Assembly (NCBI RefSeq): GCF_023015805.1
Contig: NZ_JALKBA010000013.1
Coordinates: forward strand, 34,826 to 98,825
DNA length: 64,000 nt
Origin: Cellulophaga sp. F20128
GTDB lineage: Bacteria; Bacteroidota; Bacteroidia; Flavobacteriales; Flavobacteriaceae
Reading direction: 5' to 3'
Shown here: one piece after another, positions 42,812 through 51,174 of the stretch
How the letters are laid out: every line of letters begins with the position of its first letter
Numbering within the stretch: the first letter of the stretch is position 1
Notes under the pieces: generated by a model
Database searches by the model: none
Seen by the model: only the letters and a program-made list of their open reading frames with translations
What the model was told of the DNA's origin: nothing
Program-made: the position numbers and the translations under genes

Positions 42812-44046
42812 TAGAAATGCTTGCCGTTTTTCCAAACCATTTCTGGTTTTAACTGCCCTTGTTGGTATAATATTTCTTTATAGTTTGTAGTTGGAAAGGC
42901 ACTAAAATCGGCCAAAAAGCCTTGTTGTAATTGTCCTCTATCCTTTAGGTTTAAAGCCGCAGCAGCCCTAAATGTTATCCCCGATAAAACCTCCGCATTG
43001 CTTAATTTTTGAAAAGTCCCTAGAATAGCGGCTTGCGTAAGTAAATCGCCCATAGGGGCAGAACCCGGGTTATGGTCGCTGGCAATGGCAACAGCGGCCC
43101 CGGCATCTAGCAATTTACGAGCGGGAGTAAACGCGCAGCCAAGTCCAATACTTGCACCGGGTAAAGCGGTTGCAATACAATTGCTGTTGGCTAAAATTTC
43201 TATTTCTTTGGCAGTGCTAGCCTCTAAGTGATCTGCACTAATGGCATTAAAATCTACGGCAACCTTACTACCGCCTGTAGAGAATTGATCTGCATGTACT
43301 GTAATGGTAAACCCCATTTCCGTAGCTTTTTTAAAGTAGGGTGCAATTAGTTGGGGTGAGAATGCCCCTTCTTCGATAAAAGCATCTATTCGGTTTGTTA
43401 GGTTTTCTGCTTTTAAAATAGGAAAGAGATTGGTGCTTATTTCTTCCAAATATTCACTAGCCGTGCCCTTGTAATCTTTGGGATGCATATGTGCTGCTAG
43501 GCAAGTAGGAATTAAATCAGCTTTACTTTGGGCATTACCATTTTTAATGGCGCGGAGCATTTTTAGTTCTTCAGAAACTGATAAGCCATATCCACTTTTA
43601 ACTTCAATTGTGGTAACTCCATTTTTAAAATGGTGATTTGCTCTTTTTGCAATACCTTCTTCTAATTCTTCCTGACTCGCTTTTCTTGTCTGAGTTACGG
43701 TATCCCAAATGCCACCACCGGATTTAGAAATTTCTAAGTAAGTTTTTCCAGCATTGCGCATGGCGTAATCATTGGCTCTAGAACCGCCAAAGCAAATATG
43801 GGTGTGCGAATCTATAAAGCCCGGAAGACAGACATAATCGCCTATTACTTCTTCAAGTGAGGTGTTTCTTATATCAATTTGCTGTAATAAGTCCTTGTAC
43901 TTGTCAATAGCAATTATGGTGTTGTTCTCAACTAAAATTCCACCATTTTCAATGATTCTTAATTGCTCGTCTTTTACGGCTCCTTTAACAAGAATGCCTG
44001 TCATGGGTAAGATTTGTGTAAAAGGGCCTATGAGTGTTTGTTTCAT
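42811..44046 (-). CDS. hutI: Imidazolonepropionase
   Basis: About 411 residues of the amidohydrolase superfamily; converts imidazolonepropionate to formimidoyl-glutamate. Metal-binding motifs: LPGFIDSHTHICFGGSRAND (~79-98), CLAAHMHP (~188-195), TVHADQFS (~257-264) and IASDHNPGSAP (~331-341). Start 44046 lies 1 nt after the hutH stop, arguing for translational coupling; an upstream frame start at 44073 would overlap hutH by 26 nt and add nine atypical residues. Confidence 0.95.
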   Translation of the reverse strand: MKQTLIGPFTQILPMTGILVKGAVKDEQLRIIENGGILVENNTIIAIDKYKDLLQQIDIRNTSLEEVIGDYVCLPGFIDSHTHICFGGSRANDYAMRNAGKTYLEISKSGGGIWDTVTQTRKASQEELEEGIAKRANHHFKNGVTTIEVKSGYGLSVSEELKMLRAIKNGNAQSKADLIPTCLAAHMHPKDYKGTASEYLEEISTNLFPILKAENLTNRIDAFIEEGAFSPQLIAPYFKKATEMGFTITVHADQFSTGGSKVAVDFNAISADHLEASTAKEIEILANSNCIATALPGASIGLGCAFTPARKLLDAGAAVAIASDHNPGSAPMGDLLTQAAILGTFQKLSNAEVLSGITFRAAAALNLKDRGQLQQGFLADFSAFPTTNYKEILYQQGQLKPEMVWKNGKHF

Positions 44047-44047
44047 A

Positions 44048-45628
44048 TTAATAGGTTTCAAATTCTTTAGCAAACGGAATTTTCATGGTTAGTTGCTCGC
44101 GTTCTTTTACCTGTTCTATCGCTTTTAAAATAGTTTGGTTTTGGATCATTGCAATTCCGGCTTCAATATCCGTGGCAAATACACGGTCTTTGTCTGCAAA
44201 AGCTACTTTTTTACGGATTTCACTATGTACTGCTTCTAAAAATACGCCAGATTTCATTGGTTTCCTAAACTCGGAGGCTTGGGCTGCTGTTAGCATTTCT
44301 ATGGCTAATATTTTTTCCACATTTCCGATAACCTGTAATGCTTTCCGTCCGCTAATAGACCCCATACTTACATGGTCTTCTTGCCCCAAGGAAGTTGGTA
44401 TGCTGTCTGCACTAGACGGAAAACATAGCCCTTTGTTTTCACTGGCTAGGGCGGCAGTTGTGTATTGTAAAATCATATAACCCGAATTTATACCCGTTTC
44501 GTTCATCAGTAATTTAGGTACTCCAGGACTGTTGCCTTCCAAGGCTAAATAAATTCTTCGGTCTGATATATTTCCAATTTCTGAGGCTGCCAAGCACGCA
44601 TAATCTAATGCCATAGCCAAAGGCTGCCCGTGAAAATTACCGCCACTAATGGTGAGTTCTTCATCTATAATTATAGGATTGTCTGTAACCGAATTTAATT
44701 CTATTTCCAGTAATTCTTTCAAATGCAACCAGGCATTTCTAGAGGCCCCATGTACCTGTGGTATACAACGTAACGAATACGGATCTTGTACACGATCACA
44801 ATTGATATGGTCTTCCATTATTTCTGACCCTTTGAGCAAGCGTTTTACTTTTTTGGCCACATAGAGATTTCCTTTAAATGGGCGTAAGGCATGTAATTCG
44901 TTATAAAATGGTTTTACAGAACCTTGTAAGCCTTCCACCATCATAGCGCCTATAACATCGGCTTGCGATAAACAGTTGTGTAATTTTTCAATCACTTTTA
45001 CCGCATGCGCTGCAATAAACTGCGTTCCGTTAATAAGAGCCAACCCTTCTTTAGGGCCTAAATCAATAGCGTTTACTCCTGTGATATTAAAGAGTTCTGA
45101 GGTTTCTAGCGTTGCTCCATTGAATTCAACCTTCCCCAAACCGATTAAGGGTAAAAATAAATGAGAAAGAGGTGCCAAATCTCCGGAAGCACCTACAGAT
45201 CCTTGTGAGGGCACAACGGGAATGGCATCGTTATCAATATGCCATATAATACGATCTAAGGTAGTTTCTGCAATACCAGAATAACCTTGAGATAAACTAT
45301 TCATTTTTAGGATCAGCATTAATTTGGCTATTTCGGTATCAATAGGCTTGCCTACGCCAACACTGTGACTTTTTAAAATGTTAGCCTGTAAAATTTTGGT
45401 TTCCTCCTTAGATATTTTAGTCGTACACAAAGGTCCAAACCCAGTGTTTATACCATATACAGGATCTCCTTTTTCTACAATAGCAGCAACAGTTTTGCTG
45501 CTGTTTCTGATTTTTATACGAGAAGCATTTGAAATTAAGCCTTGGATTTTGCCTTTAGCGATTAAAAGTGCAATACCTGCAGTTAAGTGATCTTCTCCAT
45601 AATTAAATGTTTTAAGTGCTGAAACCAT
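44048..45628 (-). CDS. hutH: Histidine ammonia-lyase
   Basis: A 526-residue enzyme that deaminates histidine to urocanate. The MIO cofactor forms from Ala147-Ser148-Gly149 in GSVGASGDLAPLSH. Other conserved segments are YGINTGFGPLCTT (~58-70), NGTQFIAAHA, the catalytic-loop DPYSLRCIPQVHGA and GNFHGQPLA (~332-340). It is the first gene of the hutHI operon and divergent from a LysR gene 78 nt away, the usual arrangement for a dedicated regulator. Confidence 0.97.
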   Translation of the reverse strand: MVSALKTFNYGEDHLTAGIALLIAKGKIQGLISNASRIKIRNSSKTVAAIVEKGDPVYGINTGFGPLCTTKISKEETKILQANILKSHSVGVGKPIDTEIAKLMLILKMNSLSQGYSGIAETTLDRIIWHIDNDAIPVVPSQGSVGASGDLAPLSHLFLPLIGLGKVEFNGATLETSELFNITGVNAIDLGPKEGLALINGTQFIAAHAVKVIEKLHNCLSQADVIGAMMVEGLQGSVKPFYNELHALRPFKGNLYVAKKVKRLLKGSEIMEDHINCDRVQDPYSLRCIPQVHGASRNAWLHLKELLEIELNSVTDNPIIIDEELTISGGNFHGQPLAMALDYACLAASEIGNISDRRIYLALEGNSPGVPKLLMNETGINSGYMILQYTTAALASENKGLCFPSSADSIPTSLGQEDHVSMGSISGRKALQVIGNVEKILAIEMLTAAQASEFRKPMKSGVFLEAVHSEIRKKVAFADKDRVFATDIEAGIAMIQNQTILKAIEQVKEREQLTMKIPFAKEFETY

Positions 45629-45665
45629 AGCTTAATTTTTAATAGTCTAAAATTATTGATTAAGT

Positions 45666-45694
45666 TTGATAATTACCAATATCATTTTTATCAA
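45666..45694. promoter_or_regulatory. Inverted repeat TTGATAA-N15-TTATCAA between hutH and LysR
   Basis: Perfect 7-bp half-sites in the 78-base divergent spacer, a size suited to a LysR dimer or tetramer. The likely binding site for control of both hutH and the regulator. Confidence 0.55.
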
Positions 45695-45706
45695 CTAGTA
45701 ATAACT

Positions 45707-46600
45707 ATGGGTTATCAAATTGAACTACGTCATTTCCATTATTTTTTAGCTGTAGCGGAAGAATTACACTTTAGAAAGGCTGCAGAACGACTGTTTATAT
45801 CACAACCCGGTTTAAGTAGGCAGATAAAACAAATGGAAGAAATTTTAGAAACCCAACTCTTTGTAAGAAATAAGAAAAAAGTGACCCTTACAGCAGCTGG
45901 TGAATATCTAAAGGATGAAATAGAGTTTATTTTAAACCATTTGGAGTTAACCAAAAGACATATAAAATTGGTGAGCCAGGGTAAATTTGGTGAACTAAAC
46001 ATAGGTTTTTTGGGATCGGCCATGCAAACTGTTATACCAGAATTACTATTAAAACTAAAGGATAAATTCCCTAAAATTAATACCAGTTTAGAAGAATTAT
46101 CTAACAATGCTCAATTGAATGCAATTTTGAAAGATGGCTTGGATATTGGGTTTGTACGTATGACAAGGGTACCTAAGGGGTTAGGGATACACCCTGTGTT
46201 TAATGATACTTTTTCAGTGGTTATGCCTGCTGACTATACCGTTTCTGCGGCTAATTTTAAAGGGATGCAACAATTTAAGGAAGAGAGTTTTATTTTGTTT
46301 TCTCAGAATTATAGTCCGCTGTATTACGACACGGTGATGAGTATTTGCGAAGATGCTGGCTTTACGCCCAAGGTGTCTCATAAATCTGTGCATGCGCAAA
46401 CCATTTTTACCTTGGTAGAAAATAATCTGGGAATTGCGATAGTGCCCACCTCTTTACAACAAGGGTTTAATATGAATGTAAAATTCATTGAGTTAAAAAA
46501 TATACCTCAAAGGGCTGTTTTATCCGTGATTTGGAAAGAAGACAATAGAAATCCGGTCTTGCATCATTGCTTGAAGTTGCTATTGGAGGATGTTATATAA
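45707..46600 (+). CDS. LysR-family transcriptional regulator, probable hut regulator
   Basis: About 297 residues: an N-terminal winged helix-turn-helix (~1-60, LRHFHYFLAVAEELHFRKAAERL, then QPGLSRQIKQME) and a periplasmic-binding-like effector domain (~90-295). ATG 45707 is chosen because the HTH begins right after it; the frame upstream to 45656 runs through the operator dyad. Divergence from hutH suggests it senses urocanate or histidine, which is inferred; Proteobacteria use HutC (GntR) instead. Confidence 0.9.
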   Translation: MGYQIELRHFHYFLAVAEELHFRKAAERLFISQPGLSRQIKQMEEILETQLFVRNKKKVTLTAAGEYLKDEIEFILNHLELTKRHIKLVSQGKFGELNIGFLGSAMQTVIPELLLKLKDKFPKINTSLEELSNNAQLNAILKDGLDIGFVRMTRVPKGLGIHPVFNDTFSVVMPADYTVSAANFKGMQQFKEESFILFSQNYSPLYYDTVMSICEDAGFTPKVSHKSVHAQTIFTLVENNLGIAIVPTSLQQGFNMNVKFIELKNIPQRAVLSVIWKEDNRNPVLHHCLKLLLEDVI

Positions 46601-46667
46601 GATTTTTATAGAGCATTTGCGAAATTGGATTAAAAATCATTAGCTTTAGTTATACTAATAGGAAAAG

Positions 46668-47045
46668 ATGAAGGAAATTAATAAAGGGACCAGAATAGTA
46701 AACGTTGTGATTGATATGATCGTGGTAAGTTTTATAGCTGCTATGCTCTCGTTGATTTTGGATAATATGGTAAGTTCTCCATTTATTTTCATCAGTGTAT
46801 GGATGGCTTATTATTTTGTTTTTGAATTTTTCACGGGCAGAACCCCAGGGAAGCTAATTACAAACACCCTTGTGGTCGATTTAGAAAATGGAAAGCCTAG
46901 CGCGAAAAGAATTGCAATACGAACGCTATTGCGCCTAAACCCCTTGGATGGAATTTCATATTTGTTTGGACGCGTACAAGGAACACATGATGTATTGTCT
47001 AAAACCAAATTAGTTCTAAAGAAAAAGAATGATGCCAGCCTATAA
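46668..47045 (+). CDS. RDD-family membrane protein
   Basis: A 125-residue protein with two to three TM segments. The RDD-type Arg-Asp pattern is NVVIDMIVVSFIAAML (~10-25) with TGRTPGKLITNTLVVDLENG (~57-76) and IAIRTLLRLNPLDGISYLFG, all typical. Function is unknown; some RDD proteins are Na+(Li+)/H+ antiporters. It is a single gene between LysR and a nitroreductase. Confidence 0.8.
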   Translation: MKEINKGTRIVNVVIDMIVVSFIAAMLSLILDNMVSSPFIFISVWMAYYFVFEFFTGRTPGKLITNTLVVDLENGKPSAKRIAIRTLLRLNPLDGISYLFGRVQGTHDVLSKTKLVLKKKNDASL

Positions 47046-47064
47046 TAGTATAGCTGATGCTTCC

Positions 47065-47072
47065 TATCTTTG
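47065..47072 (+). promoter_or_regulatory. -7 promoter element TATCTTTG for the nitroreductase
   Basis: Perfect TAnnTTTG 24 nt before the ATG at 47097; it rules out a start at 47070. Confidence 0.65.
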
Positions 47073-47096
47073 TGTCGCTTATTTAAGAAATTAACT

Positions 47097-47648
47097 ATGA
47101 TTTTTGACCTAATAAAAAAGAGGAGATCTGTTTTTCCTGTTCAATATAATGACAAACCCATTTCCAAAGAGGCGATACAAGAAATATTGGAAGCTGCCAA
47201 TTGGGCACCGACACATAAAAAAACAGAACCTTGGCGATTTAAGGTAATACAAGGAGAAACAAAGGCAAGATTAGGATTGTTTTTGTCTTTAAAGTATATG
47301 GAAACCGATCCCAAACCAAAGCAGTTTAAGGTAGAAAAGTTAATTAGTAACCCCAAAAAGGCAGGAGCCATTATTGCCATATGCATGCAGCGAGACCCTA
47401 ACGAAAGTATTCCCGAATGGGAAGAAATTGCTGCTACCGCAATGGCGGTACAGAATATGTGGTTGTGTTGTACAGCATTAGGTATTGGCAGTTACTGGAG
47501 TTCTCCAGGGCTGATAAAGCATATGGACGAATTTTTCGCAATGGCAGAAGGTGAAAAGTGCCTTGGATTTTTCTATATGGGTTATACTGATGATGAACCA
47601 ACAACAGGGGTTAGAACACCCATTGAAGATAAAACGGTTTGGTTGTAG
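47097..47648 (+). CDS. Nitroreductase-family FMN oxidoreductase
   Basis: About 183 residues. The FMN-binding start IKKRRSVFPVQYNDKPISKE (~5-24), EAANWAPTHKKTEPWRFKVI (~31-50) and CCTALGIGSYWSSPG (~125-140) are typical of small YdjA/NfnB-like nitroreductases. It is a cytoplasmic NAD(P)H-dependent enzyme of unknown physiological substrate. ATG 47097 fits the promoter position and family start. Confidence 0.9.
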   Translation: MIFDLIKKRRSVFPVQYNDKPISKEAIQEILEAANWAPTHKKTEPWRFKVIQGETKARLGLFLSLKYMETDPKPKQFKVEKLISNPKKAGAIIAICMQRDPNESIPEWEEIAATAMAVQNMWLCCTALGIGSYWSSPGLIKHMDEFFAMAEGEKCLGFFYMGYTDDEPTTGVRTPIEDKTVWL

Positions 47649-47686
47649 TGTGTTAAAGTCTAGGCTGTGCAATTTTGGTTGAATAC

Positions 47687-48208
47687 CTATGATTTATAAA
47701 AGAACGGAAACAAAGACGCACTGTACTCCCAAACGGTAGCAATAAATAAACCGAGGTAAATTATAGCCACCATAAACTTTAAAAAGGTCCCGGTTAAGAA
47801 ACCAATAAAAGAACCAAAAGCAGCCGTTAGGGCTGTTTTTTTATCCGCCTTATTCAGAAGTTCTCCAGCCAAAGCACCTACAAAGGGCCAAATTACAATG
47901 CCAAATATTCCTAAAACAGGAAAAAATATAGCGACTAACAATCCGACCGTAGTCCCTATCATACCCGCTTTTGTACCACCAAATTTTTTGGTTCCAAGGG
48001 CTGGTATAATATAATCTAAGGCAAAAACTAGTAGCGCTACAACCAAGGTTATACCTAAAAATGTCCAGTCGGTTGGTATGGCCTTGGTAAGATAGAGTAG
48101 TAATAGCCCCAACCAACTTATAGGGGGGCCAGGCAAAACCGGTAAAAAACTTCCTAAAATACCCGTAAGCATTAATAGAAACCCGATTAGTAAAAGCGCA
48201 ATATCCAT
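47687..48208 (-). CDS. DUF456 membrane protein
   Basis: A 173-residue integral membrane protein with glycine-zipper-rich helices. DUF456 features are LPVLPGPPISWLGLLLLY (~22-39), DYIIPALGTKKFGGTKAGMIG (~67-87) and FPVLGIFGIVIWPFVGALAGEL (~95-116). Its function is unknown. It is divergent from the BlaI operon. Confidence 0.9.
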   Translation of the reverse strand: MDIALLLIGFLLMLTGILGSFLPVLPGPPISWLGLLLLYLTKAIPTDWTFLGITLVVALLVFALDYIIPALGTKKFGGTKAGMIGTTVGLLVAIFFPVLGIFGIVIWPFVGALAGELLNKADKKTALTAAFGSFIGFLTGTFLKFMVAIIYLGLFIATVWEYSASLFPFFYKS

Positions 48209-48259
48209 ACTTTGTTTTCTTGTTTGACGAAGATAATTACAATTTGTTACATTTTTTTC

Positions 48260-48293
48260 AACTAAAAAGTTAGGTTAAACTAAGAAATTAGTT
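48260..48293. promoter_or_regulatory. Two adjacent dyads upstream of blaI, possible autoregulatory operators
   Basis: AACT-AAAA-AGTT (48260-48271) and AACTAA-GAAA-TTAGTT (48278-48293) share the AACT/AGTT arms, with centres about 20 bp apart, two helical turns. They lie 36-69 nt before the BlaI-type repressor start. BlaI/MecI repressors bind such paired dyads as dimers. Confidence 0.55.
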
Positions 48294-48328
48294 ATATTAG
48301 CAAAAGAATTGAGTGTAAAGTGAGCAAT

Positions 48329-48691
48329 ATGAAGCAATTAACAAAGGCAGAGGAAGAAATAATGCAACAACTATGGCAGCTAGAAAAAACGAGTGTTGCT
48401 GCTATCATAGATGGACTTCCAGAACCTAAACCAGCCTATAATACGGTGTCTACCATTGTGCGTATTTTAGAGAATAAAGGTTTTGTGGGGCATGAAAAAG
48501 AAGGTAGGGGGTATTTGTATTATCCACTGGTAAAAAAGTCGGATTACAGCAACCAATCTATTACTAAACTAATGGATGGGTATTTTCAAGGCTCCTTTAA
48601 AAGTATGGTGTCGTTTTTTATGAAAAAGAACGATATGAGTCTACAAGAATTAGAGTCTATTTTAAAGGATATTAAGAAAGATAAAAAGTAA
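48329..48691 (+). CDS. BlaI/MecI/CopY-type repressor
   Basis: About 120 residues: a winged-helix DNA-binding domain (~3-75, MKQLTKAEEEIMQQLWQLEK; PAYNTVSTIVRILENKGFV) and a helical dimerisation tail (~76-120) that in BlaI carries the cleavage site. ATG 48329 fits family starts; a GTG three codons upstream is possible. It is followed 4 nt later by the BlaR1-like sensor protease, its usual partner. Confidence 0.92.
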   Translation: MKQLTKAEEEIMQQLWQLEKTSVAAIIDGLPEPKPAYNTVSTIVRILENKGFVGHEKEGRGYLYYPLVKKSDYSNQSITKLMDGYFQGSFKSMVSFFMKKNDMSLQELESILKDIKKDKK

Positions 48692-48695
48692 AATT

Positions 48696-49916
48696 ATGGT
48701 ACAGTATATCTTGTTATTTGTAACGTTTCAGATTTTGTTTCTAATAATTTATGATGTGTTCTTAAAGCGCGAAACATTTTTTCAATGGAATAGGGTTTAC
48801 CTTATAGGTACATTTCTAGTGTCCTTATTTTTGCCGTTTGTAAAATTAGCAGCCTTTGCCACGGTTGTTCCAGAGCAATTCTCAGTCATTGTGCTCCAAG
48901 AAATTATACTAACGCCAAATACTTCAGATGTAGCCAGTAATTTTTCAATTTTTCAGCTTTTATTCTACACTGGAATGGCAATTTCAGTCTTAGTTTTTGG
49001 ATTTAAGATTCACCAAATAGTTAAATTAAAGAGACAAGGTGAATTGCAACAATTTTCAGACTACACTAAGGTTACCGTAGCAAAGAGTAACCTCGCTTTT
49101 TCCTTTTACGATACGGTTTTTATAGGTGATGCTGTAGACAAAACAAGTGAAAAAGGAATTTTAGAACATGAATTGGTACACATTAGACAAAAACACAGTT
49201 TGGACTTATTGTTTTTTGAGATATTACGTATTGTCTTTTGGTTTAATCCGTTGGTTTATGTCTATCAAAATAGGATAGCCGAATTGCATGAGTTTATTGC
49301 AGATGACCACGCAGGCAAAGACAATAGAAGCGAACAATACGAATTGTTATTGTCTCAAATTTTTCAAACTAAAAATATTTCATTCATCAATCATTTTTAT
49401 AAATCATCATTAATCAAAAAACGAATAGTTATGTTACAGAAATCAAAATCGAGTACAATTTTAAAGTTTAAGTATTTGGCACTTGTGCCCCTTATAACGG
49501 GGATGTTGTTTTATACCTCCTGTGAAACAGAGCCAAAAGAACAAGTAGATGAAGTAATTGAAATTGCAGTGGATGTGCCTTTTTCAGTCGTTGAAACCCC
49601 ACCCGTTTTTCCAGGTTGCGAAAATGCCGAAGATGTTCGTGCATGTTTCAATGAGCAAATGAACAAACATATTCGTAAAAACTTTAAATACCCAGAAATA
49701 GCCCAACAACAAGGAGTGCAGGGGAAAGTTAATATTCGCTTTGTCATTCAAAAAGATGGGTCTATAGGGCAACTGCAAATGCGGGGACCAGATAAAAATT
49801 TAGAAAAGGAAGCGGCTCGTATTATAAGTTTGTTGCCAAAAATGACAGCTGGGATGCAACGCGGAACTAACGTAAGAGTACCTTTTTCTTTGCCCATTAC
49901 CTTTAGGTTGCAATAA
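48696..49916 (+). CDS. BlaR1-like M56 metalloprotease fused to a TonB C-terminal domain
   Basis: A 406-residue membrane protease. Four hydrophobic segments (~4-22, ~37-55, ~85-105, ~260-278) surround the zinc site HELVH (158-162; EHELVHIRQKHS), with the third ligand region ELHEFIADDHA (~200-210). The penicillin-sensor domain of staphylococcal BlaR1 is missing. Instead residues ~305-406 form a TonB C-terminal fold (IRKNFKYPEIAQQQGVQGKV ... LPITFRL). The operon BlaI/M56-TonB/TPR is common in Bacteroidota; the signal it senses is not known. Confidence 0.9.
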   Translation: MVQYILLFVTFQILFLIIYDVFLKRETFFQWNRVYLIGTFLVSLFLPFVKLAAFATVVPEQFSVIVLQEIILTPNTSDVASNFSIFQLLFYTGMAISVLVFGFKIHQIVKLKRQGELQQFSDYTKVTVAKSNLAFSFYDTVFIGDAVDKTSEKGILEHELVHIRQKHSLDLLFFEILRIVFWFNPLVYVYQNRIAELHEFIADDHAGKDNRSEQYELLLSQIFQTKNISFINHFYKSSLIKKRIVMLQKSKSSTILKFKYLALVPLITGMLFYTSCETEPKEQVDEVIEIAVDVPFSVVETPPVFPGCENAEDVRACFNEQMNKHIRKNFKYPEIAQQQGVQGKVNIRFVIQKDGSIGQLQMRGPDKNLEKEAARIISLLPKMTAGMQRGTNVRVPFSLPITFRLQ

Positions 49917-49923
49917 GGTATAC

Positions 49924-51078
49924 ATGAAGCCGTACTTATTTTTAATTCTAGTTTTTATAGGTATTAAAGCTAAAGCTCAGTCGTCTGTTTTAACAACTGC
50001 AGATAGTTTGTATGCCTCGGGGAATTATACTGCTGCAATAAATAATTATGCAAAATTAGGTACCACCAATGCTAGTTTACAGATTGCTAGGGCATACCAT
50101 GCTATTGGAAATTACGACAAGGCTATTGCGGAATACAAGAATGTACTTATCAAAAAGAATACTTCTGAACTGCCACGTTTTGAGTTGGGAAAGCTGTTGT
50201 CTAAAGTGAATAAAGATTCCTTAGCGCTTTCCGAATTTATGGTATTGATAAAAAACAATCCTAAGAATCCAGAGTATTTTTATAATGCTGGCAGTATAAC
50301 TGAAAAGCTTGGAGATTCTGATAAAGCACTTATAGATTATAAAAAAGCGGTACTCATTGATAGCACACATTTGCGAAGTCTTTTTAGAATTGGCAGGTAT
50401 TATGTAGCCCGTAAAGAGGTAGATTCTGTTTTTAAATATGTAGACAAAGGGCTTCGGTTTTATGAAAATGATGTGTCGCTTATTAATTTAAAGGCATTGG
50501 CGTTTTTTAATAATTATCAGTATACAGAATCAATTCCCCTTTTTGAACGCTTAATAGCCTTGGGTGAAGCCAACAAAGCACATATTCATAATAAGTTGGC
50601 GTATTCTTATTATAAACTTTATGAGTTTGAAAAAGCGTTGGAAAGTTATCGCAATGTTTTAAAACTACAAGCATTAAATCCAGATCCAACAACTTACACT
50701 AATATGGCCGAAGTTTTTAGGAAAGACAGTCAATTAGATAGTGCTAAAGTGTATGTGCAAAAAGCCATTGATGAGTTGGTGGTGGTTTTGGATACGGAGT
50801 ATGGAATGTTGGCCGGTATTGCGCGTGAGCAAAATCAGTTAGGAGAAGCTTTGAAGTATTATAGATTGGCAGCGTATGAAGCGCCTGAGCAACTTAAGTA
50901 TGCATATCAAATTTGTGCAGTTGGTGAAGCATATTACAAAGATGTTAAGCTTAATTTGAAATGTTACGTTGATCTTAAAAAGCAAATAAAGAACAACGAG
51001 CTAAACTCGTATTTTGATGCTCTGGCAGACAAACGTATTACTGAATTAAAAACCCAAATTTCTGAAAATGGTGGTTAG
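49924..51078 (+). CDS. Secreted TPR-repeat protein
   Basis: A 384-residue protein with signal peptide (MKPYLFLILVFIGIKAKAQ). About eight tetratricopeptide repeats follow, e.g. ARAYHAIGNYDKAIAEYKNV (~55-75), KLGDSDKALIDYKKAVLID (~128-146), YYKLYEFEKALESYRNVLKL (~225-244). It is 7 nt after the M56-TonB gene and is the third member of the BlaI operon, perhaps a periplasmic scaffold for the sensor. No enzyme motif is seen. Confidence 0.88.
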   Translation: MKPYLFLILVFIGIKAKAQSSVLTTADSLYASGNYTAAINNYAKLGTTNASLQIARAYHAIGNYDKAIAEYKNVLIKKNTSELPRFELGKLLSKVNKDSLALSEFMVLIKNNPKNPEYFYNAGSITEKLGDSDKALIDYKKAVLIDSTHLRSLFRIGRYYVARKEVDSVFKYVDKGLRFYENDVSLINLKALAFFNNYQYTESIPLFERLIALGEANKAHIHNKLAYSYYKLYEFEKALESYRNVLKLQALNPDPTTYTNMAEVFRKDSQLDSAKVYVQKAIDELVVVLDTEYGMLAGIAREQNQLGEALKYYRLAAYEAPEQLKYAYQICAVGEAYYKDVKLNLKCYVDLKKQIKNNELNSYFDALADKRITELKTQISENGG

Positions 51079-51133
51079 CGACTTGTTTTAAAATTGGTAT
51101 TCTACAGAAGCTAGATTATTGTCCTTAGGTTAT

Positions 51134-51151
51134 CCCCTCTAAAAAGAGGGG
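51134..51151. repeat. Hairpin CCCCTCT-AAAA-AGAGGGG in a convergent spacer
   Basis: A perfect 7-bp G+C-rich stem in the 96-base space between the TPR gene and xylA, followed by a direct AGGGG repeat. It could end transcripts from both sides, though no clear T-tract follows on either strand. The wording resembles a short repeat I recall in other flavobacterial spacers. Confidence 0.55.
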
Positions 51152-51174
51152 ACTAAGGGGTGTGTAAAAAAGAT

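Noticed and set aside
44085..44480. 131-residue + strand frame opposite hutH
   Set aside because: Antisense shadow of a conserved enzyme; no signal or domain of its own.
48696..49916. Beta-lactam resistance sensor (true BlaR1)
   Set aside because: The penicillin-binding sensor domain is missing and no beta-lactamase lies nearby.
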